Assembly (NCBI RefSeq): GCF_024622045.1
Contig: NZ_JANKBP010000002.1
Strand: one strand, 5' to 3'
Origin: Rodentibacter caecimuris
Lineage (GTDB): Bacteria; Pseudomonadota; Gammaproteobacteria; Enterobacterales; Pasteurellaceae
Length of the DNA: 64,000 bases
Part shown: one piece after another, positions 37,308-46,689 of the stretch
Numbering within the stretch: position 1 is the first letter of the stretch
Layout of the letters: each line of letters starts with the position of its first letter
Position numbers and translations under genes: made by a program
The notes under the pieces: generated by a model
What the model was told of the DNA's origin: nothing
Databases searched by the model: none
Seen by the model: the letters and a program-made list of their open reading frames with translations, nothing else

Positions 37308-37922
37308 TTAATGACCGCCGCAGCCACAACCGCCATGTCCGTGATGATCGTGCTTATGACCACCGCCACAACAGCCGCCGTGTCCATGCTCGTGGTCATG
37401 ATGACCGCCACAACCACAGCCATGACCTTCTTCATCGCTATCATGATGATGACCGTGCGCACCGTGAACGTGACCGTGCGCAATTTCTTCCAATGTGGCT
37501 TCACGTGTGCTGACGACTTCAACGGTGAAATGTAATTCTTGACCGGCTAACATATGGTTACCGTCCACCACGACTTCATCGCCGTCCACCTCGGTAATGA
37601 CTACCGGAACAGGTCCAATATCCGTATCAGCCAAGAAACGCATTCCCACTACTAATTCATCGACACCTTGGAAAACATCTTTCGGGACGCGTTGAACCAT
37701 ATTTTCATTGTATTCGCCGTAGCCTTCTTCCGGTTGAACACGCACCTCAAATTTATCGCCTACCGCTTTGCCTTCTAGGGCTTTTTCTAAACCAATCACT
37801 AAGTTATTGTGACCTTGTAAATATTCTAAAGGTTGATTTGTCGGTGCTTCATCCACCAATACGCCATCTTGGGTACGAACTTGGTAAGCAATGCCTACCA
37901 CCACATTTTTTGCTACATTCAT
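37308..37922 (-). CDS. slyD: SlyD, FKBP-type prolyl isomerase and metallochaperone
   Basis: 204 residues. Residues 1-~145 hold the FKBP domain with the inserted IF chaperone flap (VRTQDGVLVDEAP; GLEKALEGKAVGD; VQPEEGYGEYNE). The last ~55 residues are extraordinarily rich in His, Gly and Cys (HDHEHGHGGCCGGGHKHD), the nickel/zinc-binding tail. SlyD supplies nickel for hydrogenase and urease maturation and catalyses prolyl isomerisation. Monocistronic on the minus strand. Confidence 0.96.
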   Translation of the reverse strand: MNVAKNVVVGIAYQVRTQDGVLVDEAPTNQPLEYLQGHNNLVIGLEKALEGKAVGDKFEVRVQPEEGYGEYNENMVQRVPKDVFQGVDELVVGMRFLADTDIGPVPVVITEVDGDEVVVDGNHMLAGQELHFTVEVVSTREATLEEIAHGHVHGAHGHHHDSDEEGHGCGCGGHHDHEHGHGGCCGGGHKHDHHGHGGCGCGGH

Positions 37923-37987
37923 GAGGGTTTCCTTATTGTTTGAAAATCGCTGCCATTGTATAGAAGAAAAAATAATTGTATAGAAAA

Positions 37988-38704
37988 TTAATCTTTAAGT
38001 AATTCAATTTGTGCGGTCGCCTGAACCCGTACCGCTTCTTTTCCGTTTTCTAAAAAAGCATTCGGTGCGGTATCGGAGGACAACATTGCCACTTTAGCCG
38101 CACGTGATGAGGTGTAAGGACGGATTGCTGTCGATTCATTCACCGATGAAATGTCTAAATTAAGAATACGGTAATTGTTCATTTGTAATGAATGTTGAAT
38201 TAATGTCGCTTTATTTTTAAATTTTTCAATAACAGCCTGTGTTAATTCGCTTTCTACACTCATTAATTTTTCCGGTGAAATAGTGGCATTTACATCTTCA
38301 ATCGCAAGAATGCCATCAAGTGAATTGAGCACCTCTGATAAGGCTTGGAAATCTTTACTTTCCAACACAAGATCGGCGCGGGCAATCCAACCTGTTTTCT
38401 TCCCTTCATTATTGTAACGAACAGAAGTATTACGGGAATTACCTTTAATTTCCACCGCACTTTGTTTTTGAACAATGCCGACCGCTTTATTTAAACGTTC
38501 TGAAATCGTCTTATTTAAGTCCGCTAAATCTTTTCCATCAACTTGATAAAATAAACGCACATTTAATAAATCACGTTCAATGCTTTTTTCTGCTTCAGTA
38601 TTAAATGAAACAATATTGGTTTGCCGGGCGATGGCATTTTCTGCTAAGACTGAGGTACTAAAGGGTAACGCTAATAGTATGAGACCGAGTGATTTTAGTT
38701 TCAT
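37988..38704 (-). CDS. Periplasmic SIMPL-domain (DUF541) protein
   Basis: 238 residues from ATG 38704, preceded by TGGAG; the Met at 38716 is less likely because it separates the ribosome site from the signal peptide. The signal peptide MKLKSLGLILLALPFSTSVLA targets it to the periplasm. The SIMPL fold appears as repeated beta-alpha units: RQTNIVSFNTEAEKSIERDLL, TSVRYNNEGKKTGWIARADLVLES, and the C-terminal VRVQATAQIEL strand. Family members (E. coli YggE) are linked to oxidative stress, but the mechanism is unknown. Confidence 0.85.
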   Translation of the reverse strand: MKLKSLGLILLALPFSTSVLAENAIARQTNIVSFNTEAEKSIERDLLNVRLFYQVDGKDLADLNKTISERLNKAVGIVQKQSAVEIKGNSRNTSVRYNNEGKKTGWIARADLVLESKDFQALSEVLNSLDGILAIEDVNATISPEKLMSVESELTQAVIEKFKNKATLIQHSLQMNNYRILNLDISSVNESTAIRPYTSSRAAKVAMLSSDTAPNAFLENGKEAVRVQATAQIELLKD

Positions 38705-38755
38705 AAATTTCTCCAAAAAATGACCGCACTTTATTTATGCGGTCAGGTTAGTCAA

Positions 38756-39178
38756 TTAGTGTAAGCGTGATTCTTCGACCTCATCCTCATCAAAAAATTC
38801 ACCATCGTTGCCGTATTCGTCCTCATCATCACTCGGGTCTTCAAAGTAGGTTCCCCAACCGTCATAAATCCCTTTATGTTTTTCAATTAACGGCAAAATT
38901 TCTTTTTGTTGGGCATCAATAATTTCTGCTTTTAATTCCACTTCGCTGATGATGTCAAAACAGAAAATGGCTTTTCCATTATCATCTTCAAATTCTTCCG
39001 CCTCGGAGACTTCATAGCCGGCTTTAAACGCATCTACGGCAATTTTTTCCAATAAATCAAAATCATAGTGTGACACATGATGTTCAATAATATACAGGGC
39101 GGAAGGATCGCTGCCGTCATTTAATAAATCGGTGATAATTTCCCGTGTTTCTGCTTGAAGGGCGACAAAATCAGTCAT
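38756..39178 (-). CDS. rraB: RraB, regulator of ribonuclease E activity
   Basis: 140 residues from ATG 39178 (E. coli 138). RraB binds the RNase E scaffold and alters degradosome composition. Matches include ETREIITDLLNDGSDPSALYIIEHH, YEVSEAEEFEDDNGKAIFCFDI and YDGWGTYFEDP, followed by a very acidic tail. The ORF extends upstream to 39265 but those residues overlap the promoter region between rraB and the divergent truD. Confidence 0.95.
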   Translation of the reverse strand: MTDFVALQAETREIITDLLNDGSDPSALYIIEHHVSHYDFDLLEKIAVDAFKAGYEVSEAEEFEDDNGKAIFCFDIISEVELKAEIIDAQQKEILPLIEKHKGIYDGWGTYFEDPSDDEDEYGNDGEFFDEDEVEESRLH

Positions 39179-39279
39179 AGTAAATTCCTTAGTTGGCGTG
39201 AAAAGTGCGGTTATTTTAGTGGATAAATCTACAAAAGTCGCATAAAATCTCGCAAAACCTAACAATACACGTCAAAATC

Positions 39280-40299
39280 ATGCTTGAACAACTCCCTTAT
39301 CTCACCTTAAAAACGCCGCCAAAATCCACCGCACTTTTAAAGCAAGAATGTGCTGATTTTATAGTGATTGAAGATCTTGGCTATGACATGTCGGGGGAAG
39401 GGGAATTTGTGGCGGTAAAAGTACGAAAAACCGGTTGTAACACCCTATTTGTCGGCGAAAAACTGGCAAAATTTGCCGGCGTGCCGGAACGAAATATGGG
39501 CTATGCCGGTTTAAAGGATCGCCAAGCGATAACGGAACAATGGTTCTGCCTGCAAATGCCCGGACAGGAAACGCCGGATTTCACTCAATTTGACGTGGAA
39601 GGCGTAGAGATTTTAGCGGTCACCCGCCATCATCGCAAAATTCGCACGGGAAGTTTACAAGGCAATTATTTTGAAATTTTGCTGCGTGACGCACAGGAAA
39701 GCGATGAGTTAAACTCTCGGTTAAATTTTGTGGCAAATTTTGGTTTTCCCAATTATTTTACGGAACAACGCTTTGGGCGTGACGGTCATAATCTCACACA
39801 AGCCTTACGTTGGGCACAAGGCGAAATTAAGGTGAAAGATCGCAAAAAACGCAGTTTTTACCTCTCTGCCGCACGTAGTGAGATTTTTAATTTAGTGGTA
39901 GCGGCACGCATTGAGCAGGGGCTTGCCCAACAAATTTTGCCAAATGATATTGTGCAATTAAATGGTTCGCACAGTTGGTTTAAAGCGGATGAATCGGAAG
40001 ATTTAGTGGCATTACAAGTGCGGTTAGATTCACGAGATATTTTACTCACCGCTCCGTTAATCGGGGAAGAAAATCTTGTGAGCTCAAATATTGAAAATGC
40101 CATTGTGGAACAACATAATGCCTTTTCACCTTTGATGAAACAAGAAAAAATGAAAGCGGCGCGCCGTCCACTGTTAATGCGGGCACAGAATTTCCAATGG
40201 CAATTTATTGAGGAAGGATTAAAACTCTCTTTTTATTTGCCGTCAGGCAGCTATGCCACGGCACTTATTCGAGAATTAGTGAATTATAAGGAAGCATAA
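39280..40299 (+). CDS. truD: tRNA pseudouridine(13) synthase TruD
   Basis: 339 residues. Isomerises U13 of tRNA-Glu. The catalytic Asp is D80 in NMGYAGLKDRQA, the same number as in E. coli. FPNYFTEQRFGRDGHN (the TRUD insertion motif) lies near residue 147. Its stop overlaps the surE start by one base (TAATG), a widely conserved truD-surE coupling. A USS lies near the start and another near 40017. Confidence 0.97.
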   Translation: MLEQLPYLTLKTPPKSTALLKQECADFIVIEDLGYDMSGEGEFVAVKVRKTGCNTLFVGEKLAKFAGVPERNMGYAGLKDRQAITEQWFCLQMPGQETPDFTQFDVEGVEILAVTRHHRKIRTGSLQGNYFEILLRDAQESDELNSRLNFVANFGFPNYFTEQRFGRDGHNLTQALRWAQGEIKVKDRKKRSFYLSAARSEIFNLVVAARIEQGLAQQILPNDIVQLNGSHSWFKADESEDLVALQVRLDSRDILLTAPLIGEENLVSSNIENAIVEQHNAFSPLMKQEKMKAARRPLLMRAQNFQWQFIEEGLKLSFYLPSGSYATALIRELVNYKEA

Positions 40300-41039
40300 T
40301 GCGAATTTTATTAAGTAATGATGATGGTTTTCACGCAGAAGGCATTCAAGTTTTAGCGGCGGAATTACGCAAGTTTGCCGATGTAGTGATAGTCGCCCCG
40401 GATCGTAATCGAAGTGCGGCATCAAGTGCCTTAACTTTAGTTGAACCGTTACGTCCGCGCCATTTAGATAACGGTGATTATTGTATTAACGGAACGCCGG
40501 CGGATTGCGTGCATTTGGCATTAAATGGTTTTTTATCCGGTCAAGTGGATTTGGTCGTATCGGGCATTAATGCGGGTTGTAATATGGGCGATGACACGAT
40601 TTATTCCGGCACAGTGGCGGCAGCATTAGAAGGGCGTCATTTGGGACTGCCTTCAATTGCCGTATCCTTAGACGGTCGCCAACATTATGAAACGGCGGCT
40701 CGGGTTGTGGCGGATTTAATTCCTAAATTACATAATCGGTTAGTCAATCCCCGTGAAATTATTAATATTAATGTTCCTGATTTACCTTATGACGAACTCA
40801 AAGGCTATAAAGTTTGCCATTTAGGTTATCGTTCTTCTGCGGCAGAAGTGATTAAACAAGAAGATCCCCGTGGTGAAGCCATCTATTGGATTGGCCCTGC
40901 CAGTTTACCGGAAAACGAGCAAGAGGGAACGGATTTCCATGCGGTAAAAAACGGTTATGTTTCGATTACCCCTATTCAAGCCGATATGACCGCCCACCAT
41001 TCAATTCAGGCTTTACAAGATTGGCTGGAACGTGAATAA
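40299..41039 (+). CDS. surE: 5'/3'-nucleotidase SurE
   Basis: 246 residues. Mg/Mn-dependent nucleoside monophosphatase and exopolyphosphatase involved in stationary-phase survival. The metal-binding D8 and D9 in LLSNDDGFHAEG, VAPDRNRSAASS near residue 31 and VSGINAGCNMGDDTIYSGTVAAA near residue 88 are all present. Translated with truD. In E. coli the cluster continues to pcm and nlpD; here pcm is missing and yqaA stands in its place. Confidence 0.97.
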   Translation: MRILLSNDDGFHAEGIQVLAAELRKFADVVIVAPDRNRSAASSALTLVEPLRPRHLDNGDYCINGTPADCVHLALNGFLSGQVDLVVSGINAGCNMGDDTIYSGTVAAALEGRHLGLPSIAVSLDGRQHYETAARVVADLIPKLHNRLVNPREIININVPDLPYDELKGYKVCHLGYRSSAAEVIKQEDPRGEAIYWIGPASLPENEQEGTDFHAVKNGYVSITPIQADMTAHHSIQALQDWLERE

Positions 41040-41078
41040 TGCGGAGTTTTGTCTCAATGACAATCAAAGGTGAATAGA

Positions 41079-41654
41079 ATGAATATTTTTGGGGCAATGT
41101 ATGATAAAACCATGGAATGGTCGAAACATCGTTTTGCAACGTTTTGGCTGTCTTTTGTGAGTTTTATTGAAGCGATCTTTTTCCCGATTCCGCCGGATGT
41201 GATGTTGATTCCCATGTCGATGTCGAAGCCCAAAAGTGCGGTCAAATTTGCGCTTTATACTGCAATCGCCTCCGTTCTCGGCGGTATGGTGGGTTATGCT
41301 ATTGGTTATTTTGCTACGGACTGGGTACAGGGTATCGTGCAACAATGGGGCTATGGCGACCATTGGGCAACGGCGATAAAATGGTTTGAGCAATGGGGTG
41401 TACTCGTCGTTTTTGTTGCCGGTTTCAGCCCGATTCCTTATAAAGTGTTTACGATTTGTGCCGGCGTGATGCAAATGGCATTTTTCCCATTTGTACTGAC
41501 CGCATTTATTTCCCGAGCGGTGCGTTTCTTGCTTGTCGCAAAATTAGCTGCATGGGGCGGAGAAAAATTTGCGGTTAAATTACGTAAATCGATTGAAATT
41601 ATTGGTTGGTCGGTCGTTGCGCTTGCGGTGGCGGCTTACTTTATTTTGAAATAA
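41079..41654 (+). CDS. YqaA/DedA-like (VTT-domain) inner-membrane protein
   Basis: 191 residues from ATG 41079 (AAAGGTG upstream); a GTG at 41070 is possible. The SNARE-associated/VTT fold is recognisable from SFIEAIFFPIPPDVMLIPMS near residue 24 and GFSPIPYKVFTICAGVMQM near residue 115, the re-entrant loops of DedA-family proteins. DedA-type proteins act in lipid transport across membranes; the precise role of the YqaA branch is unknown. It sits between surE and the lipoprotein-nlpD pair and probably belongs to the same transcript. Confidence 0.87.
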   Translation: MNIFGAMYDKTMEWSKHRFATFWLSFVSFIEAIFFPIPPDVMLIPMSMSKPKSAVKFALYTAIASVLGGMVGYAIGYFATDWVQGIVQQWGYGDHWATAIKWFEQWGVLVVFVAGFSPIPYKVFTICAGVMQMAFFPFVLTAFISRAVRFLLVAKLAAWGGEKFAVKLRKSIEIIGWSVVALAVAAYFILK

Positions 41655-41665
41655 TGGGATTTATT

Positions 41666-41857
41666 ATGAATAAATGTTTATTTGCGTTGTCTATGTCGGT
41701 AGTTTTAGCAGCGTGTTCTTCACCTAAAGTTGAAATGAGCGATCCTGATGCCTTACCGAATGGCATTATGCAACCTGTTGAGGGAACAGGAGCGATTGCC
41801 GGGGGCGGTTTTATGCCGGAAATAGAACGACAAGCTATGCCGAATACAATGAAATAA
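41666..41857 (+). CDS. Small lipoprotein related to the N-terminus of NlpD
   Basis: 63 residues. The start is ATG 41666 (the ORF extends upstream into yqaA). A lipoprotein signal ends LAACSS with lipid Cys at residue 17, giving a mature peptide of only 47 residues. Its sequence G-I-M-Q-P-V-E ... M-P-E-I-E-R-Q-A-M-P-N-T-M parallels the segment after the NlpD signal peptide immediately downstream (GVMQPVDNN ... QPEIQQNTMPNHM). It looks like a partial tandem duplicate of nlpD lacking LysM and peptidase domains. It lies 13 bp before nlpD. Confidence 0.75.
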   Translation: MNKCLFALSMSVVLAACSSPKVEMSDPDALPNGIMQPVEGTGAIAGGGFMPEIERQAMPNTMK

Positions 41858-41870
41858 GAAGGAAAAATAA

Positions 41871-43058
41871 ATGAAAAAATCGTTTTTATTGTTACCCTTG
41901 AGTGTGGCAATTTTGACTGCCTGTTCGTCCAATACTCAGGCGCCTATTGAAAATGCCGGCGGTACGCTTTCACCGGGTGTTATGCAACCGGTAGATAATA
42001 ACGGTGGCGGCACTTGGCAGCCTGAAATTCAACAAAATACCATGCCAAATCATATGGGAACCCACGCAACAGGTAATATGCCTGTCGGCACTCAAACACC
42101 GCAGCCGAATTTTCAACCGACTTATCAACCGGTACAGCCGGCTCAACCTGTCGCACCGGTACAACCTCAAACCAAAACGGTAACTAAAACGGTATCCGAT
42201 TGTACAGGCTCTGCGATGGTGAATGTACCGCGTAACCCAAATACTAACGCGCCGGATTACAGCCAAATTCAAAAAGGTTCGTACAAAGGGGAGACTTATA
42301 AAGTCAATAAAGGCGATACAATGTTTTTAATCGCTTACCTAGCAGGTATGGATGTAAAAGAACTGGCGGCAATGAATAATATGTCAGAGCCTTATAGTTT
42401 AAGTGTCGGTCAAACATTAAAAATAGGTAAGTGCGTTACTAAAACCGTAACGACGACAGTACCGGTCAATACAAACGCAGCTCCGGTGAAACAGGTAGAA
42501 CCTGCCGTTACTTATAGAGCGGGGGCAAACGGTACGCAAATTGGTTCTGACGGTACGATTATCGGACCGGTGAAATCAAGTGCTGGTGTTCCTTCTTCCG
42601 CACCGACTTACCCGACTTCGACAGCGCCGGTTGCAACGGGGAATACAACACCGGTGAACGCAAATGTTGTCGCGCCGATTGCCTCCAATACAAGATGGAT
42701 GTGGCCGGCAAACGGCAATATTATCCAAGGTTTCTCAAGTTCTGACGGTGGCAATAAAGGGATTGATATTTCCGGTTCTCGCGGACAATCGGTGAAAGCT
42801 GCGGCAGCCGGTCGGGTGGTGTATGCGGGGAACGCATTGCGTGGTTATGGCAACCTCATTATTATCAAACACGATGATGATTTCTTGAGTGCCTATGCAC
42901 ACAACGACAGAATCCTTGTTAGCGATCAGCAAGAAATCAGAGCCGGACAGGAAATTGCCAAAATGGGGAGTACCGGTACCAATAGCGTAAAACTTCATTT
43001 TGAAATTCGTTATAAAGGTAAATCGGTCGATCCTATTCGTTACTTACCAAGAAGATAA
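41871..43058 (+). CDS. nlpD: NlpD/LppB murein hydrolase activator lipoprotein
   Basis: 395 residues. Lipoprotein signal with Cys18 (LTACSS), a Pro/Gln-rich linker (~60-110), a LysM domain (KGETYKVNKGDTMFLIAYL near residue 140) that binds peptidoglycan, a second low-complexity linker, and a C-terminal LytM/M23 domain (~270-390). The first zinc motif is degenerate (NKGIDISG rather than H-x3-D) while KLHFEIR remains. This matches NlpD-type proteins that activate an amidase (AmiC) rather than cut peptidoglycan themselves. Homologue of H. influenzae LppB. Confidence 0.94.
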   Translation: MKKSFLLLPLSVAILTACSSNTQAPIENAGGTLSPGVMQPVDNNGGGTWQPEIQQNTMPNHMGTHATGNMPVGTQTPQPNFQPTYQPVQPAQPVAPVQPQTKTVTKTVSDCTGSAMVNVPRNPNTNAPDYSQIQKGSYKGETYKVNKGDTMFLIAYLAGMDVKELAAMNNMSEPYSLSVGQTLKIGKCVTKTVTTTVPVNTNAAPVKQVEPAVTYRAGANGTQIGSDGTIIGPVKSSAGVPSSAPTYPTSTAPVATGNTTPVNANVVAPIASNTRWMWPANGNIIQGFSSSDGGNKGIDISGSRGQSVKAAAAGRVVYAGNALRGYGNLIIIKHDDDFLSAYAHNDRILVSDQQEIRAGQEIAKMGSTGTNSVKLHFEIRYKGKSVDPIRYLPRR

Positions 43059-43068
43059 CCAATAGGCA

Positions 43069-43097
43069 AAAGAGCGGTCAATTTGACCGCTCTTTTT
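43069..43097 (+). terminator. Terminator of nlpD
   Basis: AAAGAGCGGTCAA / TTGACCGCTCTTT followed by further T, 10 bp after the stop. The stem contains GCGGTC, resembling an uptake signal core with a different flank. The same design recurs at 55530. Confidence 0.93.
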
Positions 43098-43172
43098 TTA
43101 TCCCCTTATTTTTATATGCTTACTTTTAGGTATAATGGTGAAGATTTTTTATACTATTTGGAGATCAATTTT

Positions 43173-44507
43173 ATGCTCAACAATTCACCTTCTATTTGGG
43201 TTCAAGATGCTTTCCAAATTACAGATAAAAGCCAAGATAAAGTATTGATTTTGGTTCTCGGCGAGAATGAGAATATTGCAAAAAGCTATATTCAGTATTA
43301 TCAGATGAAGCACCAACTTCGTTTTTCTTTCTCATTCAATATCTTACCTTTAGAAACCTACGCGCAATATCATGCAGATGAGGATTTGAGAGAAATACTT
43401 TATTCGGAAGCGCAAAAACTCTCGAAAAATCAACCGCTCTTTTTGTTTTACCCTGATCGCGATTTTCTTCCTCAAACAAATACAACCAATCTTAAAAAAC
43501 AGATTTATGCTATTCCCTCTTGGCAAGAACAATGTGCCGTTTCAACATTTGCCCTATTTGAAGTACCGCCTGTTATTGAATCTTGTTTATGGAATAACGA
43601 ACCTGATGATAAATGTTATGCCGTTATTCTGGCGGCAAGTGTTTGGATTTTTCCCGATTTGTTTCGTCAGGAAAGATTACGCTACGCCTGTTTATTTCAA
43701 GATGAAAAAGCCGAAACTTATGCAAAAGCGGCACCCTATTTAGTTGAGTTACCCAAAAATCATCCTGTTTTGTCCCGTTTATTTTGTCGTAACGGAGACA
43801 ATCACATCGAAGGCATTAATTACGGCGAACGCAATATCGGCACTTTCTTCCGTTCGTCGGCGGATTTCGACGCACTGCTTAATCATTTCCGCAAGTGGCT
43901 GATGTTGCAGGATTATACCGGACATTGGTACTACCTGCGCTTTTTTGACCCTACAGGCTTAGAAAAGTATCTTGACCGTCTGCAAACTTACCCGACCAAA
44001 CTATCTGCCTTTTTTAACGGTAGTATGATAGAAAAAATCTTTTGTATCAAAAACGGTGATGAATTAGTGGAATATGTGCCTAACATTGATTTATCGGCAG
44101 TGAAACAAGCAAAAAAACAATTTGATAAATTTGAAATCGAAGCCTTTATCGAACTGCACGATCGTTCATTATGTGAAAAAATTATTGGGGAAATTATGGT
44201 GCAATATCCCGAATTTGCTCACGCTTATGGCAAGGAGATCGTAGAAAAAACGGTCGATCATGCTTATCGTTTGGCAAAGTACGCAAAAATGAAAGGAACC
44301 ATTAGTATTTTACAGTTGGCATTGGCAAATCTTATTTACGGGGATTCGGTTAATTATCTGGATCCTGAAAAGAAATTGAATGATATTTTAGTGAGCGATT
44401 TAACCGAACAAGAGAAACAGTTTTATTTAGAAAAGCGCTTTGATCAACTCGAAAAACAAGGTCGCATTCGTCATCAATTACAATCAATAGGAGCACACAA
44501 TGTCTAG
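43173..44507 (+). CDS. DUF4123 protein, probable type VI secretion effector adaptor (Tap/TEC)
   Basis: 444 residues from ATG 43173, preceded by TTGGAG. The longer ORF from TTG 43083 begins inside the nlpD terminator and is rejected. The DUF4123 domain is recognisable in YLVELPKNHPVLSRLF near residue 193, then IGTFFRSSADFDALLNHFRKWLML and YLRFFDPTGLEKYL. DUF4123 proteins are chaperones that load a cognate toxin onto VgrG and are encoded directly upstream of it. The 3' end overlaps the next gene by eight bases, tight coupling expected for chaperone and cargo. No vgrG or tss gene is in this window, so the apparatus would have to be elsewhere. A TATAAT at 43131 may be the -10. Confidence 0.85.
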   Translation: MLNNSPSIWVQDAFQITDKSQDKVLILVLGENENIAKSYIQYYQMKHQLRFSFSFNILPLETYAQYHADEDLREILYSEAQKLSKNQPLFLFYPDRDFLPQTNTTNLKKQIYAIPSWQEQCAVSTFALFEVPPVIESCLWNNEPDDKCYAVILAASVWIFPDLFRQERLRYACLFQDEKAETYAKAAPYLVELPKNHPVLSRLFCRNGDNHIEGINYGERNIGTFFRSSADFDALLNHFRKWLMLQDYTGHWYYLRFFDPTGLEKYLDRLQTYPTKLSAFFNGSMIEKIFCIKNGDELVEYVPNIDLSAVKQAKKQFDKFEIEAFIELHDRSLCEKIIGEIMVQYPEFAHAYGKEIVEKTVDHAYRLAKYAKMKGTISILQLALANLIYGDSVNYLDPEKKLNDILVSDLTEQEKQFYLEKRFDQLEKQGRIRHQLQSIGAHNV

Positions 44508-46689
44508 TGTAGATACTGCACTTAATAAGATGATGGCATCTCATCAGCCGGAACAAATTGACCGATCGACAAATATGTGTCGCGCGGATGTGACAATTTA
44601 TCACCATGACAGCTTAGCTGAATACCGTAAGCTGCCGGATGGTATTGTGGTAACGGTGTTTGATAGCTCCGGTAAGGCGTATCCGGCTAAGATTGAAAGT
44701 GGTGAAAGCGTGCATAACAGCGTGCTCTGCGGTGAGATTTCGTGGCAGCTATCGAGTGGTGAAGCGGTGTCTTCAACCTATACAAAAAAAGATAACCGCC
44801 GCTTAACCGAACAATCCGAACATACGCCGCTTAAAGCCTCAGACGGGTATGTATTGATAAAAGCCCGAAATCAATCTGATGATGAATTTACTATCTCAAA
44901 AGAACCCTTGAAACAACTTGCCGATCCCTTAAAAGTACAAGTGAGCTTTACGGAAAACAAAGTAGAAGCGGTGTATTTACCGCCCCCGATTTTGGTGAAT
45001 CTGCGCTTACGACAGAATGAACCGGTGGTTCAATTAAAAGAGAAGGTTATTCAGCAGCTTATTGATGACGGCGGACATGCAACATTATTTATCCATGGTT
45101 ATAACGTCCCTTTGGGGAGTTTAGGGCGTTTTGCTTCAAGTGAAGAACTTGGCGAACAAATTCAATATAAGAACCAATTATCACCGGAGCAAGTTCAAAA
45201 ACCTTATCTATACTATGACAATAAATTGATGAAACAGGCGGTTAATGTCGATTTACATAAGAAGTTAGAGAAAAATTATTTATCCGAAGGCGTGAGTTAT
45301 ACAAAAGTAGGAGATCGGGATGTTTTTGCCCTTTCTGAAGTAAATAAAAGCTATGATAAATTGTCACCGCTCCTGAATGGTAAAGAAGCCTTATCTTGGT
45401 TTCCTCATGTTGAATTTCATTTGAATCTTGCTGCTTCGGGAAAAAAGAAACTGGCGGAATTTAATCAATGGGATAAATATAGTCGGATTGTTGGCGTAAC
45501 TTGGTCGGGCAGTGTCGATCCGGATTTAAATTTTTTTCGTGCGGAAATGTACGCTAATGAAGCCGGACGGGAACTTGCCGACGTGTTGAAACAGTTGCTT
45601 GAGCAAAGAGTAATAAAAATCAACATTATCACTCATTCTTTAGGGGCAAGGGTCGCACTTTCTGCCATGAATATCTTAGGCGATATGGCGGGTGAATATG
45701 ATAATCGGATTGATAACCTGATTTTATGGGAACCTGCGGTGGCGGATAATGCGCTAACGAATTTGGATAATTACGATGCGAAGAAAGTATTCAATCCGCT
45801 TGCTATGGAAATTTTCCCTTATGCTCACAAAGTGCCGAAACATATTACCGTGTTATATTCACAAGAAGACGGCGTATTAGGCAGCGATCATAGTTATAGC
45901 GACTACGAACCGGTTGCGTTAATCGGCGGGGCTTATCCGAGCAAATATCTGTCTTTTACCACGGGTAATTCGGCACTAAAAGAATATTATAAAGATACGC
46001 GAATTTATGATTATGAGAAATCGGTTATTCAGATCAAACATACTTGTGATTTGTTGTATGCCGGTGCAGAGAAACAATACCGCCCCGATGAATGTGCGAA
46101 ACTGCCTCATGCTTATCAAGTTAACCGTTATAAGCAAGAAATAGCAGCATTGATTCGAGAGGAGGCGGCAAGAGTGAATGATCCGGCAAACCCTACCTTT
46201 ATTCCGCCATTAACCTATTTAAAGCCTTGGAGCCATTTCAAATGCTTCCCTGAAGAAGTGTTAAATCACATTATTGATGTATTAATCGGAAATGCCTTGT
46301 CCGATTGGGAGAAAAGGGAAAATTATTTTAAAGTACGGGCAGCGTTGGGGCATCAGGGCGATCGGCAAACTATTGATCATTTAGATAAAAATCTTGAACG
46401 TTTATCTAAAAAACGAGACTTGATGCTACATGACACATTTATTAAAAAATTGAGGGAAGAAGAAAAAAAATTAGAATATTTTGGTCAGGTAATTGAGGAG
46501 GATGGTTCGCAACGTTACTATTTTATTTCTCATTCGGCAATGCGAACCTGGGAGTGGTTAGACTTGGATCGACATCAAGTTTTTCCATTGATTTACGAAT
46601 ACAGCTATAAACGGGAAATGATGGATAAGAAAATTCAAAAACATTCAAAATTTGGTCGGTATCCTAATAATTCGGGAGATGAACAATGA
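44500..46689 (+). CDS. Alpha/beta-hydrolase, probable type VI lipase/esterase effector
   Basis: 729 residues. A beta-rich N-terminal region (~25-180) precedes an alpha/beta-hydrolase core. ATLFIHGYNVPLG (HGYN 199-202) is the oxyanion strand, VTWSGSVDPDLNF (333-345) follows, and IITHSLGARVALS carries the nucleophile Ser380 in a T-H-S-L-G elbow. Asp and His candidates lie around EDGVLGSDHS near residue 460. The architecture resembles phospholipase (Tle-like) and DUF900-type hydrolases delivered by type VI secretion. No signal peptide, as expected for a toxin moved by a contractile system. It overlaps the DUF4123 gene at its start and the next gene by four bases. Substrate and killing activity are inferred. 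Confidence 0.82.
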   Translation: MSSVDTALNKMMASHQPEQIDRSTNMCRADVTIYHHDSLAEYRKLPDGIVVTVFDSSGKAYPAKIESGESVHNSVLCGEISWQLSSGEAVSSTYTKKDNRRLTEQSEHTPLKASDGYVLIKARNQSDDEFTISKEPLKQLADPLKVQVSFTENKVEAVYLPPPILVNLRLRQNEPVVQLKEKVIQQLIDDGGHATLFIHGYNVPLGSLGRFASSEELGEQIQYKNQLSPEQVQKPYLYYDNKLMKQAVNVDLHKKLEKNYLSEGVSYTKVGDRDVFALSEVNKSYDKLSPLLNGKEALSWFPHVEFHLNLAASGKKKLAEFNQWDKYSRIVGVTWSGSVDPDLNFFRAEMYANEAGRELADVLKQLLEQRVIKINIITHSLGARVALSAMNILGDMAGEYDNRIDNLILWEPAVADNALTNLDNYDAKKVFNPLAMEIFPYAHKVPKHITVLYSQEDGVLGSDHSYSDYEPVALIGGAYPSKYLSFTTGNSALKEYYKDTRIYDYEKSVIQIKHTCDLLYAGAEKQYRPDECAKLPHAYQVNRYKQEIAALIREEAARVNDPANPTFIPPLTYLKPWSHFKCFPEEVLNHIIDVLIGNALSDWEKRENYFKVRAALGHQGDRQTIDHLDKNLERLSKKRDLMLHDTFIKKLREEEKKLEYFGQVIEEDGSQRYYFISHSAMRTWEWLDLDRHQVFPLIYEYSYKREMMDKKIQKHSKFGRYPNNSGDEQ

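Noticed and set aside
37301..37535. Open frames opposite or overlapping the 3' end of slyD, rich in Ala/Met/Thr/Val
   Set aside because: They are shadows of the His/Gly-rich SlyD tail; low-complexity coding DNA keeps other frames open.
43083..43172. N-terminal extension of the DUF4123 gene from a TTG start
   Set aside because: It begins inside the nlpD terminator hairpin and has no ribosome site, whereas ATG 43173 has TTGGAG at good spacing.
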